DNA of 64,000 bases from GCA-002050365 sp038235165 (GCA_038235165.1 JBBSUG010000028.1:1-64000); one strand, 5' to 3'; positions 53,371 to 61,823 are shown, numbered from the stretch's first letter. Numbers and translations are program-made. The notes: a model not told the origin generated them from the letters alone.

Positions 53371-53464
53371 TTTTACTTTTTGTCCTATTCCAAAAGCTAC
53401 AATTTTTTGTTTAGATTACTTCAAACGGCACGAACCGTAAATTTTTTATAAATGGAGTAACAAA

Positions 53465-53737
53465 ATGAGTAGAAACACAACACCGAGTATGTCAACAGCC
53501 CCAGTTCTCAGAGAAGCAATCATTTCAGCAGTAGCGACGCTCGACCAATCGGACGGCAGCCGCGTTCATTTGATTGAAGCCATTGACAACGCACGAAGAA
53601 CATTGTCGGAAGTGATGCCGGATAACTTTGATGATCTTGTCATAGAGTATATGGAAGCAGAAGCGGATGAATACGATGAAGATGATGACGAAGATGAAGA
53701 TGACGAAGATGACGAAGATGACGAAGATGTCAATTAA
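53465..53737 (+). CDS. Small protein with long acidic tail, 90 aa
   Basis: The first 60 residues look helical (V-L-R-E-A-I-I-S-A-V-A-T-L) and the last 25 are almost all Asp and Glu. The tail is encoded by tandem GATGACGAA-type units (about 53675-53730), prone to slippage. Acidic tails of this kind occur in DNA mimics and histone-like binding proteins, so an anti-defence or DNA-mimic role is a guess only. The annotated start follows ATGGAGTAACAAA. Confidence 0.6.
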   Translation: MSRNTTPSMSTAPVLREAIISAVATLDQSDGSRVHLIEAIDNARRTLSEVMPDNFDDLVIEYMEAEADEYDEDDDEDEDDEDDEDDEDVN

Positions 53738-53742
53738 ACAAG

Positions 53743-53776
53743 ATCAAAGCGATGCGGTGGAGCTGCATCGCTTTGA
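53743..53776 (+). terminator. 13-bp hairpin between element genes
   Basis: ATCAAAGCGATGC (53743-53755) and its exact complement (53764-53776) enclose an 8-nt loop. There is no T-run after it, so it may be a weak terminator, a processing site or a stabiliser of the upstream message. Confidence 0.55.
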
Positions 53777-53817
53777 TTCAACCAACAAAAGATTTATTAC
53801 AAAAGGAAGTAATCAAA

Positions 53818-54264
53818 ATGAAAATTTCTGAAAACTTGGAATCCGATTTGACGGTTATTGATTCTACCGCTACGGGTGGAGAAATAACCGTAGTTGACAG
53901 AGAAACGGATGAAGTCGGCACAGTCATCAGTCAAAGCGAAGACGATAAGTTGCTAGTCCAATGGCAGGACTCGGATGTGTCTGACTATCACGAAGAATTT
54001 GAGTTAATTTCATTGTTCGCGCCGAATGTGAAACTTCTTGTTGAAAGGGAAGAGGAAGAATTTGAATACGTTGAAAATCCTTTCGGCGGCTGGCTTTCGG
54101 GCAAAGTCAAAGACGGTTTGAAATTAAGGAAAGTCGGTAAAAGTTACAAGAAGCGTTTGAAAGCGGAAAAGGCTTTGAAAAAGGCGCAAGACAATGAAAA
54201 AACATCCGTCGAAGAATATCAAAAAAATCCTAATAGGGAACGCATAAGTTTTGCGGAAGATTGA
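53818..54264 (+). CDS. Hypothetical acidic/basic protein of the element, 148 aa
   Basis: The N-terminal 70 residues form a beta-rich domain, with L-L-V-Q-W-Q-D-S-D-V-S-D-Y-H-E-E-F-E resembling Tudor/KOW-like small barrels. A lysine-rich helix follows at about 105-125. No family assigned. AAGGAAG before the ATG at 53818 sets the start; an upstream in-frame start at 53752 lies within the hairpin and is unlikely. Confidence 0.65.
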   Translation: MKISENLESDLTVIDSTATGGEITVVDRETDEVGTVISQSEDDKLLVQWQDSDVSDYHEEFELISLFAPNVKLLVEREEEEFEYVENPFGGWLSGKVKDGLKLRKVGKSYKKRLKAEKALKKAQDNEKTSVEEYQKNPNRERISFAED

Positions 54265-54291
54265 TTTTCGAGAGCATTGATTGAAACTAAA

Positions 54292-54450
54292 AAGGCTTGC
54301 CGCGTTCACGTTCGCCAAAACAGTACGGCGGCAAGCCGACCTAAAGAAAAAAGCACTCTTCCAAAGTGCTTTGAACTTTGCCCGATTTAACTCGGACACA
54401 AAGCCGTTTCGTCCGGCGATGTAAGTAAAACTATATCACAAAACCGGACG
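54292..54450 (+). ncRNA. Structured noncoding interval, possible small RNA or 3' UTR
   Basis: Two hairpins occur in a gene-free stretch: GGCTTGCCG (54294-54302) with 54329-54337, and AAAGCACT (54350-54357) with 54365-54372. The terminator at 54451-54480 closes the stretch. This could be a separately transcribed small RNA or just the processed end of the upstream message. No promoter was identified. Confidence 0.35.
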
Positions 54451-54480
54451 CATCAGCTAAAAAAAAGCTGGTGTTTTTTT
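54451..54480 (+). terminator. Rho-independent terminator
   Basis: CATCAGCT and AGCTGGTG form an 8-bp stem (one G-U) around an A-rich loop, followed by seven T. It separates the left genes of the element from the next gene. Confidence 0.8.
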
Positions 54481-54518
54481 ATTTTGCGACGGAAGTTTTA
54501 CAAAAAGGGAGTAGAGCA

Positions 54519-54716
54519 ATGATAGACGCAAATTTATATGTCCTTTTGGCTTTGTCCGCAAAATTAAACGCGATTTTAGAGAGAAGAATAAAAGGCTTTG
54601 AAATGAACAACAAAAGTCTTTCAGACGAAGTAGATAGGCAAGCGAAATTGATTGAATCGCCAACAAAGCCGGGAAAGACACATCACGGCAAGCCTTACTT
54701 GAGAAAAGTGGCTTAA
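54519..54716 (+). CDS. Small hypothetical protein of the element, 65 aa
   Basis: A short protein with an amphipathic helix (A-L-S-A-K-L-N-A-I-L-E-R-R-I) and a basic C terminus (K-P-G-K-T-H-H-G-K-P). AAGGGAG precedes the ATG with good spacing. No family is recognised. It lies between the terminator and the first repeat array. Confidence 0.55.
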   Translation: MIDANLYVLLALSAKLNAILERRIKGFEMNNKSLSDEVDRQAKLIESPTKPGKTHHGKPYLRKVA

Positions 54717-55276
54717 AACGATTTTAGATGAAACGAAACGCCTTGGATCGTAACGGCAGAAATGCCGGTAGGTCCGACGGGAACATTTTCATCGTTCCGG
54801 TCATAACTGTATTTCTACCGTTACAATCAGGAATAAATTGAAGTGACGGGAGAAATGCTTTCACGTTCCGGAAGACAACGGCACATCCGCCGATGTCCGC
54901 AGATACCGGCAGAAATGCCGTTACTGCAGGTTCAAGTGTGACTGATCGAGATAAGTAATCTGACAGTTATCGAGTATCGGCAGAAATGCCGGTGTCGTCG
55001 AAGGCACAAAGTTTGTGATTCGCCGGTGTAAAAAGCTGCCGTCGAGTCACGAAAGAAAACCGGGCAAAGTCACGGCTCACAGCCGGACAGTCACAGAACA
55101 CAGCCGGGAATCAGCCGATAAAACGTGAATTGTCGGCGAAAGTTGCAGCGCGTAGTCACAAATGAAATGTGACAAAACTTTGAATTTTAGCGGACGCAGA
55201 TTCACAGATTGAAAATTTTATAGAAAAAACAAAAGGAAAAACGTCGCGTGAACGACGTTTCAAAGAAAACCCAAAT
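54717..55276. other. Noncoding 560-nt region upstream of the primase gene; first iteron array
   Basis: The region is gene-free and holds three copies of CGGCAGAAATGCCG (54754, 54907, 54978; the flanks of the first two are in opposite order), plus a degenerate copy near 54848. Further right are short GTCACG/CACAGCCGG words (about 55030-55115). A perfect 8-bp hairpin with AACGTCG arms at about 55239-55260 sits just before the primase start. This position suits a replication origin or a regulatory leader. Confidence 0.6.
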
Positions 55277-57541
55277 ATGATTCAAACAATTCAAACTTTA
55301 AGCGAGAAATTAAAAAACGTCAAGAAAAATGGCAGCAACAAAAGTTTTGTAGCTTTGTGCCCTAGTCACGACGATCAAAAACAAAGTCTTTCCATCACGG
55401 ATGCAGGCGACAAAATTCTTTTACATTGTCACGCTGGATGCTCCCTTGAAAATATCTGTACAGCTTTGGGCATCAAAAGGAATGACCTTTTTATTAACAG
55501 AATACGGACTAAGAAGCAGATTGTCGAAACTTACGATTATAGAGATGAAGCCAGCAATTTACTTTTCCAAGCTGTGCGATTCGAGCCGAAAGAGTTCCGG
55601 CAAAGACGACTTGAAAATAATAAAGAAGTCTGGAATTTGAAGGATATGAGGCGCGTTTTATATCGTTTGCCCGAACTTTTGGAAGCTGATAAAAAGTTTC
55701 CCGTGTTCATTTGCGAAGGTGAAAAAGATGTCGAAAATCTCCGTAAATTTGGCTTAACGGCAACCTGCAATCCGATGGGCGCGGGAAAATGGAAAAGTGA
55801 ATACAGCGAATCATTAAAAGGCTTTGACTGCGTAATTTTACCGGACAATGACGAAGCCGGGACAAATCACGCCAAACAAGTTGCTAAAAGTCTTTTGGGA
55901 ATAGCCGAACAAGTCAGAATTTTGCAATTGCCGGACTTGGAAGCTAAAGCCGATGTCTCGGACTGGATAAACAAGGGAAACAATGTAGAAGACCTTTTCG
56001 CGCTTTTGGACGGCGCGGATGTTATCACCGGCGAAACTTTCACCGAAAACGAAGACCAGCGAACAAACCCGAACGAAACCGAAAACGATTTTGATGACAG
56101 CGACGATAAAGCTATTGTCGGAAAACAAGCCAACAAACTAATCGAAATCGGTAAAACCGCCGAACTTTGGCACACTTCAAAAGGTGAAACATTTGCGAGT
56201 TTCGTCAATCATAGAGAACAATTTGAAACGTGCGAAATACGGAGCGAAAATTTTGATTTGTGGCTGAACTACACATTTTGGCAAGCTGAGAGAAAAAGCC
56301 CTAATGAAGCGGCTTTCAAACAGACTAAATCCATTTTGACAGGACTTGCTTTATTTGAAGGTGAAACCAAAGAAATTTTCACGCGCCTTGCTAATCACGA
56401 AGGCAAGTATTTTCTTGACCTTTGCGACAAAGAAGGGCAAGTAATTGAAATTTCATCCGAGGGCTGGAAAGTTTTATCAGCAAAAGATATTCCCGTTCGT
56501 TTTCGTCGGGCATCTGGAATGTTGCCTTTGCCCGTTCCGGTTCCGGGCGGCGATGTCCGCGAGTTGCGGCAATTCGTTAATTTACAGAGCGAAGATGATT
56601 TTTTACTTTTGTTGGCGTGGCTTGTTTCCTCACTTCGGGGCGATGCACCAAAGTATTCCGTTTTATCTATCACCGGCGAACAGGGAAGCGCAAAAAGCAC
56701 GTTGTCACTAATCCTGCGGATGTTAATTGATCCAAACGAAGCACCGCTACGATCTACTGCACGAAGCGAATGGGATTTGTGTATCAGTGCATTAAATTCT
56801 TGGGTAATTTGTTTCAATAATCTTTCCGACTTACCTAATTGGCTTTCCGACGCGCTTTGCTGTCTTGTCGAAGGCAGCGGCTTTGCCGTTCGCACTCATC
56901 ACGAAATGACGAAAGAAACTATTTTTCAATCTAAAAGACCAATTATTTTGAACGGTATTGCCGATGTGACAACCAAATCTGACTTGCTTGACCGCTCCGT
57001 TTGTCTGCATCTTCCAACAATTTTAGACGGCGCGAGAAAAAATGAAATTGATTTTTTTAATGAATTTGACGAAGCCAGACCGAGAATTTTGGGCGCGTTG
57101 CTCAATGGCGTTTGTTCGGCGATCAGAAATTTACCGAACGTGAAACTTGAACGCCGTCCGAGGATGGCGGACTTTGCCGCGTTTGGCGTAGCATCTGAAA
57201 AGGCTTTGGGATTTGCAGACGGCGCGTTTATGGAAGCATACGAAGGAAACCGGGTAGCCGGAAATGCCGTTGCAATCGAAAATTCTCCACTTGCCGGAAC
57301 AATCTTAAATTTAATGGATAATCGTCAATTTTGGGAAGGGCGGACATCGGAAGCATTGACGTTGCTCAAAAGTTTTGCTGATGAAGAAACAAGATTTTTG
57401 AGAAGTTTTCCAAAACAAGCAAATCAGTTAACTTCACAGTTAAAAAGAATTTCAGCGAATCTTCGATTAATTGGAATTGATGTAAAAACAGGGCGAGATC
57501 GTCAGGGCGGATTCGTCGTTTTTCAAAAGTTACCAACTTAA
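55277..57541 (+). CDS. TOPRIM primase fused to a P-loop ATPase (replication protein of the element)
   Basis: The 754-residue protein begins with a zinc-ribbon-like segment (L-C-P-S-H-D-D and H-C-H-A-G-C, about 27-60). A TOPRIM domain follows (F-I-C-E-G-E-K-D near 157 and L-P-D-N-D-E-A-G near 196). A C-terminal ATPase has Walker A G-E-Q-G-S-A-K-S-T near 472. This is the primase-helicase layout of phages, plasmids and satellites. The absence of other replication genes suggests it drives replication of this element. Confidence 0.85.
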   Translation: MIQTIQTLSEKLKNVKKNGSNKSFVALCPSHDDQKQSLSITDAGDKILLHCHAGCSLENICTALGIKRNDLFINRIRTKKQIVETYDYRDEASNLLFQAVRFEPKEFRQRRLENNKEVWNLKDMRRVLYRLPELLEADKKFPVFICEGEKDVENLRKFGLTATCNPMGAGKWKSEYSESLKGFDCVILPDNDEAGTNHAKQVAKSLLGIAEQVRILQLPDLEAKADVSDWINKGNNVEDLFALLDGADVITGETFTENEDQRTNPNETENDFDDSDDKAIVGKQANKLIEIGKTAELWHTSKGETFASFVNHREQFETCEIRSENFDLWLNYTFWQAERKSPNEAAFKQTKSILTGLALFEGETKEIFTRLANHEGKYFLDLCDKEGQVIEISSEGWKVLSAKDIPVRFRRASGMLPLPVPVPGGDVRELRQFVNLQSEDDFLLLLAWLVSSLRGDAPKYSVLSITGEQGSAKSTLSLILRMLIDPNEAPLRSTARSEWDLCISALNSWVICFNNLSDLPNWLSDALCCLVEGSGFAVRTHHEMTKETIFQSKRPIILNGIADVTTKSDLLDRSVCLHLPTILDGARKNEIDFFNEFDEARPRILGALLNGVCSAIRNLPNVKLERRPRMADFAAFGVASEKALGFADGAFMEAYEGNRVAGNAVAIENSPLAGTILNLMDNRQFWEGRTSEALTLLKSFADEETRFLRSFPKQANQLTSQLKRISANLRLIGIDVKTGRDRQGGFVVFQKLPT

Positions 57542-57560
57542 AGTTTAAAACAATTCCAAA

Positions 57561-57763
57561 CCATCGTCACAATCGTCACACATCGTCACAATTGTTGACC
57601 ATAAAGGCTTTAACCCGTGACGATGGGGGGGTAAATTCATCGTCACGCATCGTCACGCATCGTCACGCATCGTCACATTTTCGGGCGATCATCGTCACCC
57701 ATCGTCACGGGTTAAGCTGAATAGAATCAACAATTGTGACGGTGTGACGATTGTGACGATGAA
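57561..57763. repeat. Dyad-symmetric TCGTCAC iteron array, candidate origin
   Basis: At least nine forward TCGTCAC copies (57564, 57573, 57583, 57640, 57650, 57660, 57670, 57692, 57702) are spaced 9-10 bp apart within clusters. Inverted copies lie at 57617, 57744 and 57753, with a variant at 57736. The outer parts (57561-57598 and 57727-57763) are near-perfect inverted copies, and 57610-57626 pairs with 57700-57715. An AT-rich tract (57770-57800) follows. No gene occupies 57542-57810. Confidence 0.85.
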
Positions 57764-57810
57764 AAACGTATGTTTTTTTTTATAAGTTTTTTATTTATTG
57801 CAAAATTCTT

Positions 57811-58155
57811 ATGACAGCCGAACAAGCAAAAATTTTGTGTCTTTTTTTTCACCGATTCGCCGACCTTGCCGACGAAACTTTGACGGCATTTGTCGAAGCG
57901 GAAGAAAACCAAGTTTCAAATGCTACTCAAGTGTATTCAGCGAAGCAACCGGCAAGCCGACTTATGAACAAAGCAGAAATTGCAGATCATTTGGGCGTTT
58001 CGGTGCGAACCGTCAGTAACTTAATAAAGGACGGCTTGCCGACCGTACCTTTAGGACAAAGGCGGATTCAGTTTAATTGTGAGGAAGTTCTACTTTGGGC
58101 GAAAAATAGAGAAGTTAAAAGAAGTGGAAAAGCGAAGCTGCGTGCTGTATCATAA
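57811..58155 (+). CDS. Excisionase-like helix-turn-helix protein
   Basis: After about 50 residues of helical sequence comes a winged-helix DNA-binding module, M-N-K-A-E-I-A-D-H-L-G-V-S-V-R-T-V-S-N-L-I-K-D-G-L-P, then R-R-I-Q-F-N-C-E-E-V-L-L-W, typical of MerR-like excisionases. Its position between the iteron array and the integrase gene supports a role in excision or in control of int. No clear ribosome site was seen in the AT-rich leader. Confidence 0.82.
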   Translation: MTAEQAKILCLFFHRFADLADETLTAFVEAEENQVSNATQVYSAKQPASRLMNKAEIADHLGVSVRTVSNLIKDGLPTVPLGQRRIQFNCEEVLLWAKNREVKRSGKAKLRAVS

Positions 58156-58204
58156 TCACGCGCACGCACTTAGCAACGGCAAATTCTAAATGTGAGGGCG
58201 CAAA

Positions 58205-59326
58205 ATGGCAGTTTATCAAAGGAATACGAAAAAAGGCAGTTGGTATTTAACTGTTACGATCAATGGAAAACGAATCAGAAAGACTATTCAGGGAGCGCGG
58301 AACAGACGGCAAGCCGAACGCGCCGAGCGCATTATAAGAGATGAACTTTTTGAAAATCGTTACGGCGACGGCGGGCAAAAGCTATTTTCCGATTTTGTCG
58401 AAAACAGTTATAAACCATACGCCAAAGAACATAAAAGAGGCTACACGGTAGAACTTTCGACCTTGAAAGTTTTGATTGCAAAGTTCGGCAGCAAAAAGCT
58501 GATCGAAATTTCGCCGGAAGAAATAGAAAATTTCAAACGGCACAGAAAAGCGGAAATCACGACACGCGGCAAAGAGCGTTCAAAATCAACGGTCAATCGT
58601 GACATTGCCGTTTTGTCCGCCGTTTTCAGTCTCGCTAAAGACTTTGGCGAGATCAAACAAAATCCTGTCAGTTCGGTCAAAAAATACACGAACTTAAATT
58701 CACGCGACCGCGTTTTATCCGACGACGAAGAAACGACGTTGTTTGCTTTCGTCCGCGATGATGTCATATTCAGCCGCCAGATTGAAATTTTGCTTTATAC
58801 CGGGATGCGGCGCGGCGAACTTTTCAAACTGGAATGGCGCGATATTAATTTAACGAAAAATCAAATTCATATCAGAAAAGAAACTACGAAAACCGGAAAG
58901 GGGCGAACTTTGCCGATGCTTTCAAATGTCCGGGACATTTTTGCAAGCCTTTCCAGCGAAACCGGAGAAATCAAAGATACCGACAAAATCTTTATCGGTA
59001 TCAAATCACAGGCGACCAGATTATCAAGAAAGTTTCAGGAAGTTTGTTCGGAACTTGGATTTAAAGATTTGACCGTTCATTCGTTGCGTCATACATATAG
59101 CACACAAGCCGACCGCTTCGGAGTCGGTGCATTTGCACAAAAAGCATTACTTGGACACGCTAAACTTTTAATGACAGATCGTTACACTCATCCATCAGAA
59201 GAAACTCTAAAAAACAGTTTAAGCGGATTTGAACAGCATCTTTCTCACAGAAAAGACACAAGGCAAAAAATAACCGAAAAAAACAGCGTGAAAGGCAGTA
59301 ATTTATTGACCTTTAAGAAAGAATAG
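58205..59326 (+). CDS. Tyrosine recombinase (phage-type integrase)
   Basis: The arm-binding N-terminal region is basic. The catalytic domain shows the R-H-R-Y set: Arg in Y-T-G-M-R-R-G-E-L, H-S-L-R-H-T in the second box, and L-G-H-A-K-L-L-M-T-D-R-Y-T-H with the nucleophilic Tyr. At 373 residues it is full length. It should catalyse integration and excision at the 13-bp att sites; attR is 14 nt past its stop. Confidence 0.94.
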   Translation: MAVYQRNTKKGSWYLTVTINGKRIRKTIQGARNRRQAERAERIIRDELFENRYGDGGQKLFSDFVENSYKPYAKEHKRGYTVELSTLKVLIAKFGSKKLIEISPEEIENFKRHRKAEITTRGKERSKSTVNRDIAVLSAVFSLAKDFGEIKQNPVSSVKKYTNLNSRDRVLSDDEETTLFAFVRDDVIFSRQIEILLYTGMRRGELFKLEWRDINLTKNQIHIRKETTKTGKGRTLPMLSNVRDIFASLSSETGEIKDTDKIFIGIKSQATRLSRKFQEVCSELGFKDLTVHSLRHTYSTQADRFGVGAFAQKALLGHAKLLMTDRYTHPSEETLKNSLSGFEQHLSHRKDTRQKITEKNSVKGSNLLTFKKE

Positions 59327-59340
59327 AATTACATCTTTAC

Positions 59341-59353
59341 AAGAGTTGTGTAA
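59341..59353 (+). other. attR candidate
   Basis: AAGAGTTGTGTAA repeats attL exactly and lies 14 nt after the integrase stop, the usual position for an att core. DNA from 59354 to 59477 shows no convincing gene; a short open frame there overlaps the sensor kinase end on the other strand. Confidence 0.65.
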
Positions 59354-59477
59354 GAATGTCAACAAATCAGCGTGGGAATTTACAGTAATAGTGATCTTGT
59401 GAAGTCAAAATTCAAGAATTGTCGCTTGCGAAATATGCTGAAATAGTTAGCGGAGAAGCAAAGAATTTAACTCTGGA

Positions 59478-60911
59478 TTATCTGTCCGACGATTTCGAAT
59501 CGGCAGATTCTAAGATGAAAGCCACTTCAAATCCTTTCGGCTTAAGATTTTGGGCTATAACTTTTCCTCCGCAGGCTTCGATGCAGGTTTTGACGATTGC
59601 CAAACCTAAACCGCTGCCGCCGGATTTTCTGGCGCGATCTTTTTCGACGCGGTAGAGCGGCTCGAAAATGCGATTTATTTCGCTTTCGGGAACGCCCTTG
59701 CCGCTGTCAATTATCTTTAGAACTACGTTTTCATTTTGTTTGTCGGCTGTGACAATAATTTCGCCTTTGTCGCCCGCGTAGCGAACCGCGTTTCGCAGAA
59801 CATTTGATAATGCTTTTGATAGAAAATTTCGATTTGCCTGAACTTTCAGATTTTCTTTGATGTCAACTTTTATATCCGTTTCCGCAAGTTTTTCGCGTTC
59901 GATGACTTGTTGAACAAGTTGCTGAACACTGATTGTTTCGAGCATTACTTCCGCATCCTTCATTCCGGCTTTTGAATAGGTAAGCAGTTCATTAACTAAA
60001 TTTGCCATCAATTCGACTTCTTCGCGGACGTTTTCGATATATTTCTGATTTTTACTTTCTGTCTTGTTTTCCAAAAGCTGCAACGCCCAATTCATCCGAG
60101 CAAGCGGCGAATTCAGTTCGTGCGAAATGTCGCCAAGAAAACGCTTTTGACCGTGAACGAAATTCGAGAGTTTTTCCGCCAGATGATTGACGGATTTTCC
60201 TAAACGTCCGATCTCATCGCCTCTTTTATCGTCAACTCTCACGTCGAAGTTTTCGCCCGCAATCTGTTCGGTGGCGGAGTTTAATTTTGAAATTGATTTG
60301 TTCAAATTCCAGATAAACGGAAACCAGATGGCAGCCGACAAGCCCAAAATAATCAGAACGATGACAATCCAAGGTTTCGGGTTGAAAAAAAGACCGTTTC
60401 CCGTCAGCGAATCGGAAAAAGCGATGACCGAGGCGCGAGTTGTTCCGCTTTTGCCTTTTTCGGTGATCGGAACGCGGGCGATTGCCCAATAAATTGTCGG
60501 CGAAGTCGTCCGTTCAATAGTAACTTTTCGCGGCGGCGGCGGAAATTTTACATTTGCTGGAAGTCCGGGCGGCGGTTTAAATTCTACTGATAGAGCTTGT
60601 TTAATTTCATTTGGAAGCTCGATTGCTTTGCCTCCCAACTGCCCGCCGTCGTTGGTGAATAACGTAAATTCGATGCCGTAATTGTCTGAATATCTCTGGA
60701 GTATTTCATCTCTTTCCACCTTCGATTTTTCCGCTGATTCATTGGCGATCATCTCGGCAATTATCTCGATTCGCTCGTTCATCGCGCCGAGCAGCGGCGA
60801 ACTCGGCGCGAAATTAAATTGCAGATTGAAGATAAAAAACAGCACCGCGCCCAATACCAGAAGATTGATGAACACCCAGAGCAGAATTTTTGAAAGCAGA
60901 TTAAGACGCAT
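59478..60911 (-). CDS. Sensor histidine kinase (CpxA-like)
   Basis: Two membrane helices (about residues 8-30 and 167-188) flank a periplasmic domain. A HAMP region follows, then the H-box (S-H-E-L-N-S-P-L-A-R-M-N), an N-box (N-V-L-R-N-A-V-R-Y) and the G-box (G-S-G-L-G-L-A-I-V). The periplasmic domain has a Pro-rich stretch typical of envelope-stress sensors such as CpxA. The ATG at 60911 is chosen because upstream in-frame codons lie within the inverted repeat. It pairs with the regulator encoded upstream. Confidence 0.93.
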   Translation of the reverse strand: MRLNLLSKILLWVFINLLVLGAVLFFIFNLQFNFAPSSPLLGAMNERIEIIAEMIANESAEKSKVERDEILQRYSDNYGIEFTLFTNDGGQLGGKAIELPNEIKQALSVEFKPPPGLPANVKFPPPPRKVTIERTTSPTIYWAIARVPITEKGKSGTTRASVIAFSDSLTGNGLFFNPKPWIVIVLIILGLSAAIWFPFIWNLNKSISKLNSATEQIAGENFDVRVDDKRGDEIGRLGKSVNHLAEKLSNFVHGQKRFLGDISHELNSPLARMNWALQLLENKTESKNQKYIENVREEVELMANLVNELLTYSKAGMKDAEVMLETISVQQLVQQVIEREKLAETDIKVDIKENLKVQANRNFLSKALSNVLRNAVRYAGDKGEIIVTADKQNENVVLKIIDSGKGVPESEINRIFEPLYRVEKDRARKSGGSGLGLAIVKTCIEACGGKVIAQNLKPKGFEVAFILESADSKSSDR

Positions 60912-60924
60912 TGGATTTGGCTTT

Positions 60925-61061
60925 GGACTGTAACGCAAGCGGCTCGCTTGCACAAACGCAAAAGCGTTTGAAAAATGTTCGGTTAAATTCAACTTGAATT
61001 ACACTGAAGTTAATTAGCGTGTTATCACACGCTTGCAAACGAGCCGGTTGCGTTCCAGTCT
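60925..61061. repeat. Imperfect long inverted repeat between regulator and kinase genes
   Basis: GACTGTAACGCAAGCGGCTCG near 60925-60950 pairs, with a few mismatches, with 61032-61061. Short inner palindromes (AACGCAAAAGCGTT and GTGTTATCACAC) lie between the arms. It may be a REP/MITE-type repeat or an mRNA element that lowers kinase translation relative to the regulator. Confidence 0.65.
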
Positions 61062-61772
61062 TTAATCTTCAAATTTATCAATCAACATATAACCTGGCGA
61101 ACGAACGGTTTTGATAAATTTCGGGTCTTTCGGATCGTCGCCCAATTTTCGGCGGAGCGAAGAAATATGAACATCAATCGAGCGGTCATAAACTTCAAAA
61201 TTTCTGCCCGCAATTTCGTCGAGCAGTTGATCGCGTGTCAAAATTCTGTCTTTTGAACCTGCCAGATAATGAAGCAGATCAAATTCTATCGGTGTCAGAT
61301 GTAAGGTTTTGCCGTTTAATGTTGCACTTCTCGTTTGCGGTTTGATAATCAAATCTTTGACGGTGATTTCGGCATCGTCAATCGAAATCTGTTCCTGCGT
61401 AATTTTTGAACGGCGAATTACGGAACGAAGTCTTGCCAATAATTCCCTCGTTGAAAAAGTTTTCGGCAAATAATCGTCCGCACCGAGTTCGAGTCCGACG
61501 ATTCTATCGGATTCGTCGCCGAGCGCGGTCAGCATCAAAACGGGAATGTCAACGGTTTTGCGGATTTCTTTCAAAACTTCAAAACCGTTCATTTCCGGCA
61601 TCATCACATCGAGAATAACGGCATCGTAAGCATTATTTTGAACTTTCCGCAAACCGCTTTTCCCTGTTTCTGCTGTCTCAACCGAATAACCGAGAGATTC
61701 GAGATATTCCTTAATCATAAACGACAATTTCTCGTCATCGTCAATCAATAAAATTTTAGTTTGGTATGCCAT
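61062..61772 (-). CDS. OmpR/CpxR-like response regulator
   Basis: A receiver domain (I-D-D-D-E-K-L near the start, D-A-V-I-L-D-V-M-M-P with the acceptor Asp, and K-T-F switch region) is joined to a winged-helix Trans_Reg_C domain (L-T-P-I-E-F-D-L-L-H-Y-L-A). The ATG at 61772 follows GGAAAAAG and gives 236 residues, normal for the family. Cognate kinase: the gene at 59478-60911. Confidence 0.95.
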   Translation of the reverse strand: MAYQTKILLIDDDEKLSFMIKEYLESLGYSVETAETGKSGLRKVQNNAYDAVILDVMMPEMNGFEVLKEIRKTVDIPVLMLTALGDESDRIVGLELGADDYLPKTFSTRELLARLRSVIRRSKITQEQISIDDAEITVKDLIIKPQTRSATLNGKTLHLTPIEFDLLHYLAGSKDRILTRDQLLDEIAGRNFEVYDRSIDVHISSLRRKLGDDPKDPKFIKTVRSPGYMLIDKFED

Positions 61773-61823
61773 AAAAACTTTTTCCGAATAATAGATTAAA
61801 TCAAAAGATAAAAAATTTGGGAA

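Larger units (their letters stand above)
51579..59353. mobile_element. Integrative element with primase-ATPase, iterons and tyrosine integrase
   Basis: The 7.8-kb element is bounded by direct repeats of AAGAGTTGTGTAA and contains nine plus-strand genes ending with the integrase beside attR. It encodes replication-type functions (TOPRIM primase/ATPase, two repeat arrays) and an excisionase-like protein, but no capsid, conjugation or known cargo genes. The layout recalls phage satellites or integrated plasmid-like islands. Boundaries rest only on the 13-bp repeats. Confidence 0.75.

Noticed and set aside
57640..57676. Possible CRISPR-like short direct repeats
   Set aside because: The units are only about 10 bp with no spacers, occur in both orientations and have no cas genes nearby; an iteron array fits better.
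59419..59655. 78-codon frame right of attR
   Set aside because: Most of it is the complement of the sensor kinase 3' end; only the first 20 codons are free and they show no family match.
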